In this document: positions 55,814 to 64,000 of the stretch, piece after piece
Position numbering within the stretch: the first letter of the stretch is position 1
Layout: every line of letters starts with the position of its first letter
Assembly: GCF_003352065.1 (NCBI RefSeq)
Contig: NZ_CP025803.1
Location: forward strand, 2,397,574-2,461,573
From: Sulfitobacter sp. SK011
GTDB lineage: Bacteria; Pseudomonadota; Alphaproteobacteria; Rhodobacterales; Rhodobacteraceae
Length of the DNA stretch: 64,000 nt
Direction: 5' to 3'
Program-made: the position numbers and the translations under genes
Notes under the pieces: generated by a model
Told to the model about the DNA's origin: nothing
The model's input: only the letters and a program-made list of their open reading frames with translations
The model's database searches: none

Positions 55814-57529
55814 ATGAACAGAATCCGACGACTGACTTCCGTACTTTCTGCCGATGTCGTAAATTATTCAGGCCAGATTAGGGCGGACGAGAACAGAACC
55901 CTTGAGGAGCTTCGGAAGCTGCGCCGTGCGGTGTTCGACCCGCTGGTGAGCGATCATCGTGGCAATATCGTAAAACGGATGGGTGACGGATGGCTGGTTG
56001 AATTCGGTTCAGTCTCTGAAGCTGTTCGCTGTGCGATTGACATCCAAAGCAAGGTGCCAGGACAATCTGAACTGCAGTTACGAGTAGGGGTGCATCTGGG
56101 TGATGTCGTGTTCGACGAAGATGACCTTTTCGGCGATGGCATCAATCTAGCCGTGCGACTGCAAGAGGCCTCCGATACGGGCGCAGTGCTGATTTCAGAT
56201 GTTGTACACCGCAGCCTTGATGAACGTCTGGCAGAGCTATTCCGACGAGCTGGCGATCGGCAATTCAAGAATGCGCCCGACCCGGTCACTGTTTATCAGT
56301 GGTCATCCCCCGGATCCGCGCCACCACGCGTTACCCCACCAAGTCATTCGAATTCTCTGCTCATCGGCGTGTTGCCTTTCGATAACCTGTCTTCTGACCC
56401 AGATCAGGAGTTTTTTGCAGACGGTATCACCGAAGAGATCATCACTACTTTGTCAAAACTGCCCAACTTGCTCGTGGTCGCGCGTAACTCAACTTTTGTA
56501 TACAAAGGTCGTTCCGTCGATGTAAAACAAGTTGGCTTGGAACAAGGCGTCGATCTTGTCCTCGAAGGCAGCGTGCGCCAAAGCGGAAACCGCGTGCGGA
56601 TCACGGCACAGCTGATCAATGCGAAGACCGGTATGCACATTTGGGCCGACCGCTACGACCGCGATATGGAGGATGTCTTTGAAATTCAGGACGAAATTGC
56701 CCTTAGAATTGCGACCGAACTTCAAGTTGAATTGCTGGACGGAGAGATGGCCCGCTTTCGAGGAGCGGGGACAAAGAATCTGCAGGCATGGACGGCGCAA
56801 CTACATGCTGTCGAAGCTTCGCGAAGCATTACAAAGGACGCGCAAGCCGAGGCCCGCCGTTTTACGCAACAAGCAATCGCACTCGATCCTAGTTACTCCG
56901 CACCGTTCTGTACCCTGGGCTTTGTCTACACTGTTGAGGCCCGGCACAGCTTTGCCGCAGATCGGACTGCTGCACTGACACAAGCAAGAGACTGCGCGCG
57001 ACGCGCTCTTGAGATTGACAGCTACAATCCCGAAGCCCACGCAATCGCAGGATTTGCGGACGCCATCGATGGACAGCTCGGCTCAGCGATCGAGAAGTTC
57101 AGCGAAGCACTGGCGCTCAACCCGAACCACGCTGATGTCGCGGCTCGCCTGTCGTTGACCCTCGCCTTTAGTGGCCAGACCCATGAAGCCATCCGGGTTG
57201 CGCGACAGGCGATCACGCTCAACCCACATTATCCGGGTTGGTACGCGGGCGTGCTGGGTCTTGGGCTCAGACTCAGCGGCCGATATCAGGAAGCTATAGA
57301 GGCCTTCACCGAATATGGTCAAAAGGCAGAGGGGTTCGGTCACCTTGATCTCGCGATTGTCTATGCGGAGATGCGAAACCTTGAGGCTGCACGCCACGAG
57401 GCGAAACAGGTTATGCTGTACCGACCCCAGTTTTCCATATCCGAGTGGGCAAAGACGCAGCTTTTCTCCAATATCGAAATACTTGAAAGGGACAGCAATT
57501 CACTTCGTCTGGCTGGGTTACCGGAGTAG
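55814..57529 (+). CDS. Soluble class III cyclase with TolB-like and TPR regions
   Basis: 571 residues. Cyclase domain at 5-170 (LSADVVNYSG, RMGDGWLVEF, GVHLGDVVFDEDDLFGDGINLAVRL), then TolB-like segment (IGVLPFDNLSSDPDQEFFADG) and TPR repeats to the end. Unlike the related protein at 39663 it has no membrane helix, so it is cytoplasmic. The metal Asp is kept in SADVV. Follows the gap full of repeats; no operon partner. Confidence 0.9.
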   Translation: MNRIRRLTSVLSADVVNYSGQIRADENRTLEELRKLRRAVFDPLVSDHRGNIVKRMGDGWLVEFGSVSEAVRCAIDIQSKVPGQSELQLRVGVHLGDVVFDEDDLFGDGINLAVRLQEASDTGAVLISDVVHRSLDERLAELFRRAGDRQFKNAPDPVTVYQWSSPGSAPPRVTPPSHSNSLLIGVLPFDNLSSDPDQEFFADGITEEIITTLSKLPNLLVVARNSTFVYKGRSVDVKQVGLEQGVDLVLEGSVRQSGNRVRITAQLINAKTGMHIWADRYDRDMEDVFEIQDEIALRIATELQVELLDGEMARFRGAGTKNLQAWTAQLHAVEASRSITKDAQAEARRFTQQAIALDPSYSAPFCTLGFVYTVEARHSFAADRTAALTQARDCARRALEIDSYNPEAHAIAGFADAIDGQLGSAIEKFSEALALNPNHADVAARLSLTLAFSGQTHEAIRVARQAITLNPHYPGWYAGVLGLGLRLSGRYQEAIEAFTEYGQKAEGFGHLDLAIVYAEMRNLEAARHEAKQVMLYRPQFSISEWAKTQLFSNIEILERDSNSLRLAGLPE

Positions 57530-57781
57530 ATCCAGCTCTATTTCTCCCAGGCGTATTGGGCGTAACCGCATATCTGACTGCTTTATGCTCCGAGCTGCTT
57601 TGGGACGGTGGAGAACAAAACCCGGTTTCTATGTCATCTGAATGTCAGCTCCCGCTGAAACAGCCCAGTTAGATGGCGGTCGCAGCGAATGTCGGCAATC
57701 CGCCGATGTCGTTGAAAAACTATTCCTTGATCCGTAGGCAAGTCGCTGATTCAATTCCTGTATTGAGCGGGAGGATTGGCG
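57530..57781. other. Gap before IS1182 copy 2
   Basis: 252 bases. Includes repeat phrases (GGCGGTCGCAGCGAATGTCGG) and, from about 57700, the IS left end. No gene. Confidence 0.45.
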
Positions 57782-59258
57782 ATGATGGGACCGAAGCAGG
57801 AAGCGCAAGGGTCGTTGTTCTATGAGTTCTCGCTGGAAGATCATGTTCCACAAGATCATCTATTGCGCTCGATTGACCGACATCTTGATCTCAGCAGTAT
57901 TCGGGGGCATTTGGCAAATTTCTATAGTCACACAGGCCGCCCGTCGATCGATCCAGAGTTGCTGATCCGAATGTTACTGGCCGGTTATTGCTTCGGTATC
58001 CGGTCTGAACGCCGCCTTTGTGAAGAGGTGCACTTGAACTTGGCGTATCGCTGGTTTTGCCACCTCGATTTAAGCGATCGCATTCCTGATCATTCTACCT
58101 TTTCAAAGAACCGCCACGGCCGTTTCCGCGAGAGTGACTTGCTGCGTCATGTTTTCGAGACAACAGTTGCGCGCTGTATAGAAGAGGGCCTTGTTGGTGG
58201 CGAAGGCTTCGCCGTCGATGCCAGCTTGATCAGCGCTGATGTTCAGAAGCAGAATTCCAGCAACCCACAAGACTGGGCCGCTCGGGAGGTCACAGCAGCA
58301 GATGCGCCGCGCGCGGTGCGTGAATACCTCGACGTTCTTGACGACGCAGCCTTTGGTGGTGCCAGCGAGACAACACCCAAGTTCACCGCTCATGCCGATC
58401 CGGCCAGCCAATGGACTGCCGCGCGTAAAGGCCCCGCTTTCTTTGCGTATTCAGACAATTACCTCATCGACACAGATCACGGGATCATCATGGATGTGGA
58501 CGTCAGCCGGTCGATCCGGCAGGCAGAGGTCGGTGCGATGCGCAAAATGATTGATCGCACAGAAGACCGCTTTGGCCTGAAGCCGGATTGGGTTGCGGCG
58601 GATACGGCTTACGGTTCGTCTGACAATCTCGTTTGGTTAACGCTCAAACGGAAAATTCTCCCGTTCATCCCTGTCTTTGACCATTCAAAGCGCAAGGATG
58701 GCACTTGGTCGCGGTCTGACTTCACTTGGGACGAAGACAATGACCGATACATTTGCCCGGAAGGAAAAGAGCTGCGTCATACCCGGCGAAATTACTCTGA
58801 CCCCAAAAGGCACAAAGCCAAGGCTGGCCGCCGACAGTATCGCAGCCTGAAACTCGATTGCCAGACATGTCCATCAAAGCCCAAATGCTGCCCAAACACA
58901 GCAACGCGCTCCGTCAACCGAGAAGAATACGAGATCGTCAGGGACTTCGCCCGACTGTGCACAGCCTCCGACTTCAATCCAACGGCTCAGAGACGGCGCA
59001 AAAAGGTCGAGATGTTGTTTGCACATCTCAAACGCATCCTCGGCTTGGCTCGCGTCCGACTACGAGGACCATGTGGCGTCCAAGACGAATTTACCCTCGC
59101 TGCCACCGCCCAGAACCTCCGGAAACTGGCAAAACTCAAGCCAATGGTCCCCGCCACTGGCTAAGAACAGGACCAAACATCGGACCCTCAAAAAAATCAA
59201 CGCACTAGCTCAGAAAGCAACGCCGAAAACAGCGGGTTTTTCAACGAAATCCGCCCTT
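57700..59258 (+). mobile_element. IS1182-family element, copy 2
   Basis: About 1.56 kb. GTTGAAAAAC at 57711-57720 faces GTTTTTCAAC at 59236-59245; the pairing extends outward as TCCGCCGATGTCGTTG against GGGCGGATTTCGTTG. Contains one transposase gene. Confidence 0.78.
57782..59164 (+). CDS. IS1182-family transposase, copy 2
   Basis: 460-residue DDE transposase with the same domains as copy 1: DUF772-type N-terminus, VDASLISADVQK, AADTAYGSSDN, CQTCPSKPKCCPN and KKVEMLFAHLKRILGLARV. It differs throughout from copy 1 yet keeps all catalytic segments, so it seems intact. The ATG at 57782 matches the conserved MMGPKQEAQ start. Confidence 0.92.
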   Translation: MMGPKQEAQGSLFYEFSLEDHVPQDHLLRSIDRHLDLSSIRGHLANFYSHTGRPSIDPELLIRMLLAGYCFGIRSERRLCEEVHLNLAYRWFCHLDLSDRIPDHSTFSKNRHGRFRESDLLRHVFETTVARCIEEGLVGGEGFAVDASLISADVQKQNSSNPQDWAAREVTAADAPRAVREYLDVLDDAAFGGASETTPKFTAHADPASQWTAARKGPAFFAYSDNYLIDTDHGIIMDVDVSRSIRQAEVGAMRKMIDRTEDRFGLKPDWVAADTAYGSSDNLVWLTLKRKILPFIPVFDHSKRKDGTWSRSDFTWDEDNDRYICPEGKELRHTRRNYSDPKRHKAKAGRRQYRSLKLDCQTCPSKPKCCPNTATRSVNREEYEIVRDFARLCTASDFNPTAQRRRKKVEMLFAHLKRILGLARVRLRGPCGVQDEFTLAATAQNLRKLAKLKPMVPATG

Positions 59259-59463
59259 TGTGTCGAGGGATACGAACGGCCCAGAGCTGCCTTTGGCCAG
59301 GTGGTTGAGATGCTGCGGTGCGGCCCATCAGACCAGACTTTGGCTGCGGTGCGGAAATTTGGCGACCTCAGGTGATCAGAATGCGGGCGTCCGGAGCGGG
59401 CCCGCAGGCTCAACGTGGCCTCGGAACATGGCCGTGGGCGAAAACCTGTGACATGTTACGCAG
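59259..59463. repeat. Gap with repeat phrases after IS copy 2
   Basis: Short non-coding stretch with GCTGCGGTGCGG repeated at 59310 and 59343. No gene. Confidence 0.4.
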
Positions 59464-60243
59464 ATGGAAGGACTGCACAGAACGATCAGGTTGCTCTACT
59501 CCGGTCAAAGCCAGCGCGCTCGGCGGTTCCGCTATGGACTGATCGTTTTCGATGCTTTGTCCATTATCTATTTCATTGCAACCGCGGCGCTGCCCACGAC
59601 TCCAGCCATGACGGTGTTGAACACAGGGCTCGGCCTGCTCATACTTCTTGATCTCGCGGCCCGTTTTTGGATCTCGGACAACCTGCGCCGGGAACTGACG
59701 CGCATCTACACCCTTGCTGATCTGGTCGTCGTACTGTCCCTGCTGCTGGCACCGCTTCTCGCCGAGAACTTCGCGTTCCTCCGCGTGCTTCGGGGCCTGC
59801 GGCTGATCCACGCCTACCACTTGCTGCGTGACCTTCGGCGCGAGAGCTTGTTCTTCCGCAGGCACGAGGACGCGATCCTCGCTGCGGTCAACCTGTTCGT
59901 ATTCATCTTCGTGACAACGTCTTTCGTCTTCGTGCTGGCTTTCGATGAAACCGATGGCATGACCGGCTATGTTGATGCGCTCTATTTCACTGTGGCAACG
60001 CTCACGACAACGGGCTTTGGCGACATCACCATGACGACCACCGGCGGAAAGCTGTTGTCGGTTTTCATCATGGTCGTGGGCGTCGCGCTTTTTGTGCAGT
60101 TGGCGCGCGCGATCTTCCAGCCTTCCAAGATCAAGCATAAATGCCCAGAATGCGGCCTGAACCGGCACGAAACGGATGCGATTCACTGCAAGCATTGCGG
60201 CGAAACGTTAAAAATCGAGACGGAGGGCGACACTGGGACATGA
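59464..60243 (+). CDS. Potassium-channel-like ion transporter with C-terminal zinc ribbon
   Basis: 259-residue membrane protein. Helices near residues 25-42, 48-68, 78-95, 142-160 and 190-212; an S4-like helix carries FLRVLRGLRLI and the pore loop has the selectivity sequence TTTGFGD. It resembles a voltage-gated K+ channel subunit. Unusually a zinc ribbon follows the last helix (CPECGLN...HCKHCG, about residues 222-245) and would lie in the cytoplasm. Such ribbons bind nucleic acid or proteins; here they may gate the channel. Confidence 0.88.
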   Translation: MEGLHRTIRLLYSGQSQRARRFRYGLIVFDALSIIYFIATAALPTTPAMTVLNTGLGLLILLDLAARFWISDNLRRELTRIYTLADLVVVLSLLLAPLLAENFAFLRVLRGLRLIHAYHLLRDLRRESLFFRRHEDAILAAVNLFVFIFVTTSFVFVLAFDETDGMTGYVDALYFTVATLTTTGFGDITMTTTGGKLLSVFIMVVGVALFVQLARAIFQPSKIKHKCPECGLNRHETDAIHCKHCGETLKIETEGDTGT

Positions 60244-60582
60244 ACGCGCCAGTGTTTTCCAATCATCCTCCATCATTGCAAACGAACCTCAAAAAACAGA
60301 CGAGCAGAGAGCGTTGCCTTTCAGGCTCGCACTATTCCAACAGGTAGCTGCTGCCCGCCGGAAGGTTTGGCGATTCCGGCCCTAACCGGCCATTCACCGA
60401 TCGCGTTGATGCCGCGCTGCAGCTCTCGCATTTCGACCATTCGCGCAGCAATCTTCATCCCGACAATGGCAGCGTGAATTCTACAGTCGAGCCTGATAAA
60501 AAAATGGTGATTGCCCACCCACCCAAGTCTCACATTTACGAAACCGTACATTGGCAAAGCCCCAACAACGGGCTGCATCAAA
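60244..60582. repeat. Gap with dispersed repeat
   Basis: 339 bases. 60340-60460 shares GCAGCTCTCGCATTTCGACC-type phrases with 55440-55500. Nothing else recognised. Confidence 0.5.
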
Positions 60583-61845
60583 TCATTTTGTGGAAATGTC
60601 GATGATTGTGTCCAATGTACCGCCAAGGGCGCGTTGAAGATGAAAAAGCATCAAAGGGTCATCCGGTAACGCCGCGACCAAGGCGGCAAAGGATTGTCTT
60701 GCCGATGTGTCACCGGAAGCCAGCTGTTCATAGGCGGCCCGATAGGCATCCATCACGTCCGAAAGGTTTTGTTCTTGGGAAAGAGGTTCGAATGCGGCCA
60801 GACTCTTCGATTTGCCCGCCAGCATCAGCAGGCCCGCCGGTCGGCCCGCGAAGCCTTCTATTTGGGCGACAACGCTTTCGCCGACGCAAATTCGGGTTCC
60901 AAGCGTCTTGTTGGCGCTTTCGAGTCGGGCAGCAGTGTTCACCGCATCACCATAGGCGGTGTAATCAAAGAACGAGTCACCGCCGAAATTGCCGATGATA
61001 GCCTCACCGGTATTGACGCCGATCCGGGTTGTACCAAGATCCACACCGCGAGCCTTCCAGCCGGATCGAAAAGCTTCTGCAAAGGCGTCGATTTCCAGCG
61101 CGCTTTTGACCGCGCGGGCGGCGTGATCTGCTTGCCGTATGGGCGCGCCAAAGGTCGCCTGAACCGCATCGCCGATAATCTTCATCACGGTGCCATCATT
61201 GGCAAAAACGATCTGGGCAACGCCTTCGATATACGCATTGAGCAACTCGACAATGATGTCGGGATCGGTGGTCTCGACGAGGTTTGTGAAGCCCGTTAGA
61301 TCAGTGAAAAGGAAAGTAGCTTCGCGCCTCTCTCCGCCCGGTTTCATCGGGCCCGAATTTTGCGACATGGTTTCAACGACGCTAGGTGAAAAATAGCGAG
61401 ACAACGTGGCGCGGGCCAGTTCTGCCTCGGCCTTTTCGCGCTGCAGAGTCCGGTGTTCTTCCAGATAGCCCAATGTCTTTTTGATGGTGACTTCTAAATC
61501 GTCGAACTCTATGGGCTTGGTTACAAAATCAAAGGCCCCACGGTTCATCGCTGTGCGGATGTTTTCCATGTCACCATAGGCAGATACGACAACTGTTTTC
61601 AAATCCTGATGTCGTTCCTCCAGATGCATCAACAATGTCAGCCCATCCATCCGAGGCATGTTAATGTCGGATAGCACCATCAATACATCCGTATCGGTTT
61701 CAAGCACATCCAGTGCTTCCTGCCCGTCATGAGCGAAAACAAACTCCATTTCTTTTTTGCGAATATCACGGCGGAATTTTTGCGTTATCAAGGCCTCTAC
61801 ATCCGGTTCATCATCTACGACGAGTATGCGAACCGGGCCGCTCAT
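60583..61845 (-). CDS. Response regulator fused to class III nucleotide cyclase
   Basis: 420 residues. CheY-like receiver at 1-125 with phospho-acceptor Asp 60 ([11 protein letters not shown]) and the KPIEF Lys, a coiled linker ([17 protein letters not shown]), then a cyclase domain from about 172 ([56 protein letters not shown]). Phosphorylation by the upstream kinase probably controls second-messenger synthesis. Its ATG overlaps the previous gene stop by four bases. Confidence 0.93.
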   Translation of the reverse strand: MSGPVRILVVDDEPDVEALITQKFRRDIRKKEMEFVFAHDGQEALDVLETDTDVLMVLSDINMPRMDGLTLLMHLEERHQDLKTVVVSAYGDMENIRTAMNRGAFDFVTKPIEFDDLEVTIKKTLGYLEEHRTLQREKAEAELARATLSRYFSPSVVETMSQNSGPMKPGGERREATFLFTDLTGFTNLVETTDPDIIVELLNAYIEGVAQIVFANDGTVMKIIGDAVQATFGAPIRQADHAARAVKSALEIDAFAEAFRSGWKARGVDLGTTRIGVNTGEAIIGNFGGDSFFDYTAYGDAVNTAARLESANKTLGTRICVGESVVAQIEGFAGRPAGLLMLAGKSKSLAAFEPLSQEQNLSDVMDAYRAAYEQLASGDTSARQSFAALVAALPDDPLMLFHLQRALGGTLDTIIDISTK

Positions 61846-62231
61846 TGCGCGGACTGAGCCGACAATTCCGTCAGTTTTGCCTTGAGATATTCAAAATCGA
61901 CCGGCTTGGAGACCAGTTGTACAGCCCCACGTCTTTTCGCATCGTGTTCCGTATCTGCGTCGCCATAAGCGGTAATCATGATGACCGGCAATTTCGGGGT
62001 GCGCTGCTTGACCTCGTCAAGCAACTCCAGACCGGTCATGCCCGGCATGTTAATGTCGGACAGAAGAACCAGTTCGCCAGGAAACTCTTTGCGTCCCAAA
62101 ATCTCCAGCGCCTGATTCCCCGACTGGGCAAAAAGAAACTCGTATATGTGTTTGCGAATTTCACGTCGGAAATTTTGCCGAAACAGCAGTTCGGCATCGG
62201 GTTCGTCGTCCACCATAAGCACTTTGAGCAT
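61842..62231 (-). CDS. Single-domain response regulator
   Basis: 129-residue CheY-like receiver: acidic pair DDEPD at 8-12, Asp 59 in [11 protein letters not shown], Lys in SKPVDFEY. No output domain. It is encoded between the kinase and the cyclase-response regulator and may act as a phosphate sink or partner, like the similar receiver of the cyclase protein. Confidence 0.93.
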   Translation of the reverse strand: MLKVLMVDDEPDAELLFRQNFRREIRKHIYEFLFAQSGNQALEILGRKEFPGELVLLSDINMPGMTGLELLDEVKQRTPKLPVIMITAYGDADTEHDAKRRGAVQLVSKPVDFEYLKAKLTELSAQSAQ

Positions 62232-62240
62232 GGGTTTCCT

Positions 62241-64000
62241 CTATCTGTCCGAAGATGCGGCCACCGGCAAGGCTACGATAAATGTCGTGCCATTTCCCGG
62301 CCGGGTTTCAAAACTCAACTCGCCACCATGTTGTTTGATGATATCGAAACTGATCGAAAGGCCGAGCCCCGTTCCCTCGCCCGACGGTTTGGTGGTGAAA
62401 AACGGGTTGAAAATCTTGTCCTGCATTTCGCAGGGAATACCGCCGCCGTTGTCTGTAACCTTTATTAGATACCGGTTGTCATTAGTTGTCGTCGAAACAT
62501 TCAACCGGGCCGCATCGCCGCCTGATGCTGCCTGTTTCGCGGCCTCGTACATACCGTTGGAGCACAGATTCAGGATAACCCGCTGCAGGTCCTGCGGTAG
62601 GCATTCAATGCCTCCTACATCGTCGGACAATTCAACCACCAGATCGACATTGAAGCCTTGGTCAGCCGCCCTCGCTCCGTGATAGGCAAGATTGACACCC
62701 TCCTTGGTCAGCGCGTTCAGATCCACGATCTGCATCTCGTTGGAACCCTCACGCGAATGCAGCAGCATGTTTTTGACAATGCTGTCTGCCCGCTTGCCGT
62801 GCTGGTCGATCTTAAGCAGGTTTTCCCGCACCGTCGCGAACAGATCCTCGGCATTCTCGCGTTCCTCTTGTTTCAGTGCGGCCATCGGATCTTCCAGAAT
62901 TTCCGCCAGTTCCTCTATCATTTCGGCGGACAGCTTCGAAAAATTGTTGACGAAGTTCAGCGGATTCTTGATTTCGTGCGCGATCCCCGCGGTCAGTTGG
63001 CCCAGGCTAGCCATTTTCTCGGCCTGAACCAGACGCTGTTGCGCATTTTTCAGGTCTTCAAGTGCCGCTTCGGCAGCATCCCGTGCATTGGAAATTTCAG
63101 CTTCGCGGTTTTTCAGATCGGTAATATCGAAATACGTGAGCATTCGACCACCATCGGGAAGTGCGATACATTGATAGCTAACGATCGTTCCGTCGGTCCG
63201 CGCCACCTCGGTTGGCGCAATATTTCCAGCTTCGATCGCCTTGATCCGGTTGTCCACCCAATTATCCCAATCCTCAGGCTCCACAGCGTAGAAATTGTTT
63301 TTCTGAACGTATGATATAAGAGTCCGAATATCCGGGTTTTCTTCGATAAACTCTGGCGGTACGTTCCAGATCCGGGCGAAAGCCCGGTTTGCTATCCGTG
63401 CACGCAGATCTGGCCCCATGAACACGACGCCATATTCGATGTTGTCCAGCACCGCATTGAATTCCGCCAGCGCGGATTTGAGGGATTCTTCGGCCTGTTT
63501 GCGATCGGTAATATCGGTATAGGTTGAAACAAATCCGCCACCCTCGATAGGGTTTCCAACGACTTCGACGATTGTGCCATCGGGACGGGTGCGTTCAAAC
63601 CGGTGCGGCTGAAACTTGGCAGATAGCACCAGGCGTTCGCGCACCTGTTCCTCAAAATCTCCGGGCCCGTATTCACCGCGTTCGGCGTTGTATCTGAACG
63701 CCTGTTCCATCGTGAAACCCTGATGAAATTTCTCGGGGGGGAAATCCATCAGTTGCAGAAACTTCTCGTTCAGGGCGATGGTATTGAGGTTTTTATCGAC
63801 CATGGTGATGCCCTGGCCCATGTTCTCAAGAGTCAATTTCAGGACATCCGACTGCTTTTCAATCTCCAACTGGCTGCTTTTCAGCTCGGTGACATCCGTA
63901 TAAATCGAAACGATCCCACCATCCTTGGTGCGGTGATCGGTTATTTGCAACCATATGCCATTGACGAACTGTTCGCGACTTTCCCCAATGGCCTTTTGCC
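62241..64000 (-). CDS. PAS-domain sensor histidine kinase (5' end cut by window edge)
   Basis: At least 586 residues, frame still open at the right edge. Four PAS segments are visible (the first partial), ending in a coiled coil, the H box GQLTAGIAHEIKNPLNFV and ATPase boxes NLCSNGMYEA, DNGGGIP and GTGLGLSISF. No membrane segment appears in the visible part. It lies 9 bases before the response regulator, so kinase, receiver and cyclase form one operon. Confidence 0.93.
   Translation of the reverse strand, partial: QKAIGESREQFVNGIWLQITDHRTKDGGIVSIYTDVTELKSSQLEIEKQSDVLKLTLENMGQGITMVDKNLNTIALNEKFLQLMDFPPEKFHQGFTMEQAFRYNAERGEYGPGDFEEQVRERLVLSAKFQPHRFERTRPDGTIVEVVGNPIEGGGFVSTYTDITDRKQAEESLKSALAEFNAVLDNIEYGVVFMGPDLRARIANRAFARIWNVPPEFIEENPDIRTLISYVQKNNFYAVEPEDWDNWVDNRIKAIEAGNIAPTEVARTDGTIVSYQCIALPDGGRMLTYFDITDLKNREAEISNARDAAEAALEDLKNAQQRLVQAEKMASLGQLTAGIAHEIKNPLNFVNNFSKLSAEMIEELAEILEDPMAALKQEERENAEDLFATVRENLLKIDQHGKRADSIVKNMLLHSREGSNEMQIVDLNALTKEGVNLAYHGARAADQGFNVDLVVELSDDVGGIECLPQDLQRVILNLCSNGMYEAAKQAASGGDAARLNVSTTTNDNRYLIKVTDNGGGIPCEMQDKIFNPFFTTKPSGEGTGLGLSISFDIIKQHGGELSFETRPGNGTTFIVALPVAASSDR

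Noticed and set aside
28017..64000. A second copy of the tRNA-Asn 3' end as attR of an island
   Set aside because: I did not see one by eye in the window; a computed search would be needed to exclude it.

Overview
The window looks like chromosomal DNA from a marine alphaproteobacterium of the Roseobacter group (Rhodobacteraceae). The evidence is the gene content and order: a DctB/DctD pair next to purQ-purS-purC, an F1-ATPase zeta inhibitor (DUF1476), a separate homocysteine methyltransferase and corrinoid protein with a DUF1638 partner, purM-purN-rnd, a PA0069-type radical SAM protein, and the high-GC codon use of the first 28 kb. The species cannot be fixed from the sequence alone. There are no rRNA genes and no CRISPR array. 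Two tRNA genes are present, one with anticodon CAT and one tRNA-Asn (GTT).

1-28 kb is compact core genome: class I aldolase (cut by the window edge), a hydrolase-P450 pair, ccdA, tusA, rne, the dctBD two-component system, purine genes (purC, purS, purQ, purM, purN), methionine/corrinoid genes, sufE, ridA, rnd, a PaaI-like thioesterase, an EnvZ-like kinase and a metallo-beta-lactamase-fold hydrolase. Several convergent or terminal junctions carry clear hairpin terminators.

28-37 kb is an accessory island directly behind tRNA-Asn. It opens with plasmid-like DNA: three 17-bp repeats at an exact 23-bp period, a winged-helix protein and a coiled-coil DNA-binding protein. Next comes a tightly coupled five-gene AT-richer operon: metallophosphoesterase, all-helical GASH-like protein, two different P-loop GTPases, and a large GAP1-like protein. 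This matches the computationally predicted GTPase-associated (GAS) conflict systems and is the best candidate here for an uncharacterised biological system. A serine recombinase follows.

37-60 kb is IS-rich. It holds two diverged IS1182-type elements, a solo IS end, one IS3-type element, a 218-bp MITE-like unit and many decayed intergenic repeats. Between them lie cargo genes: two class III cyclase-TPR proteins, a rhodanese, a fasciclin protein, a MetX-like hydrolase, a GFA protein, a ProC-like reductase, a zinc-ribbon potassium channel, and an operon of an MscS channel, a fused SpoIIE-phosphatase/RsbW-like kinase sensor and two STAS antagonists. That operon looks like a self-contained partner-switching stress pathway.

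60.5-64 kb is a signalling operon read leftwards: a PAS histidine kinase (cut by the right edge), a single-domain response regulator and a response regulator fused to a class III nucleotide cyclase. Four cyclase-domain genes occur in the window, so cAMP/cGMP-type signalling is well represented.
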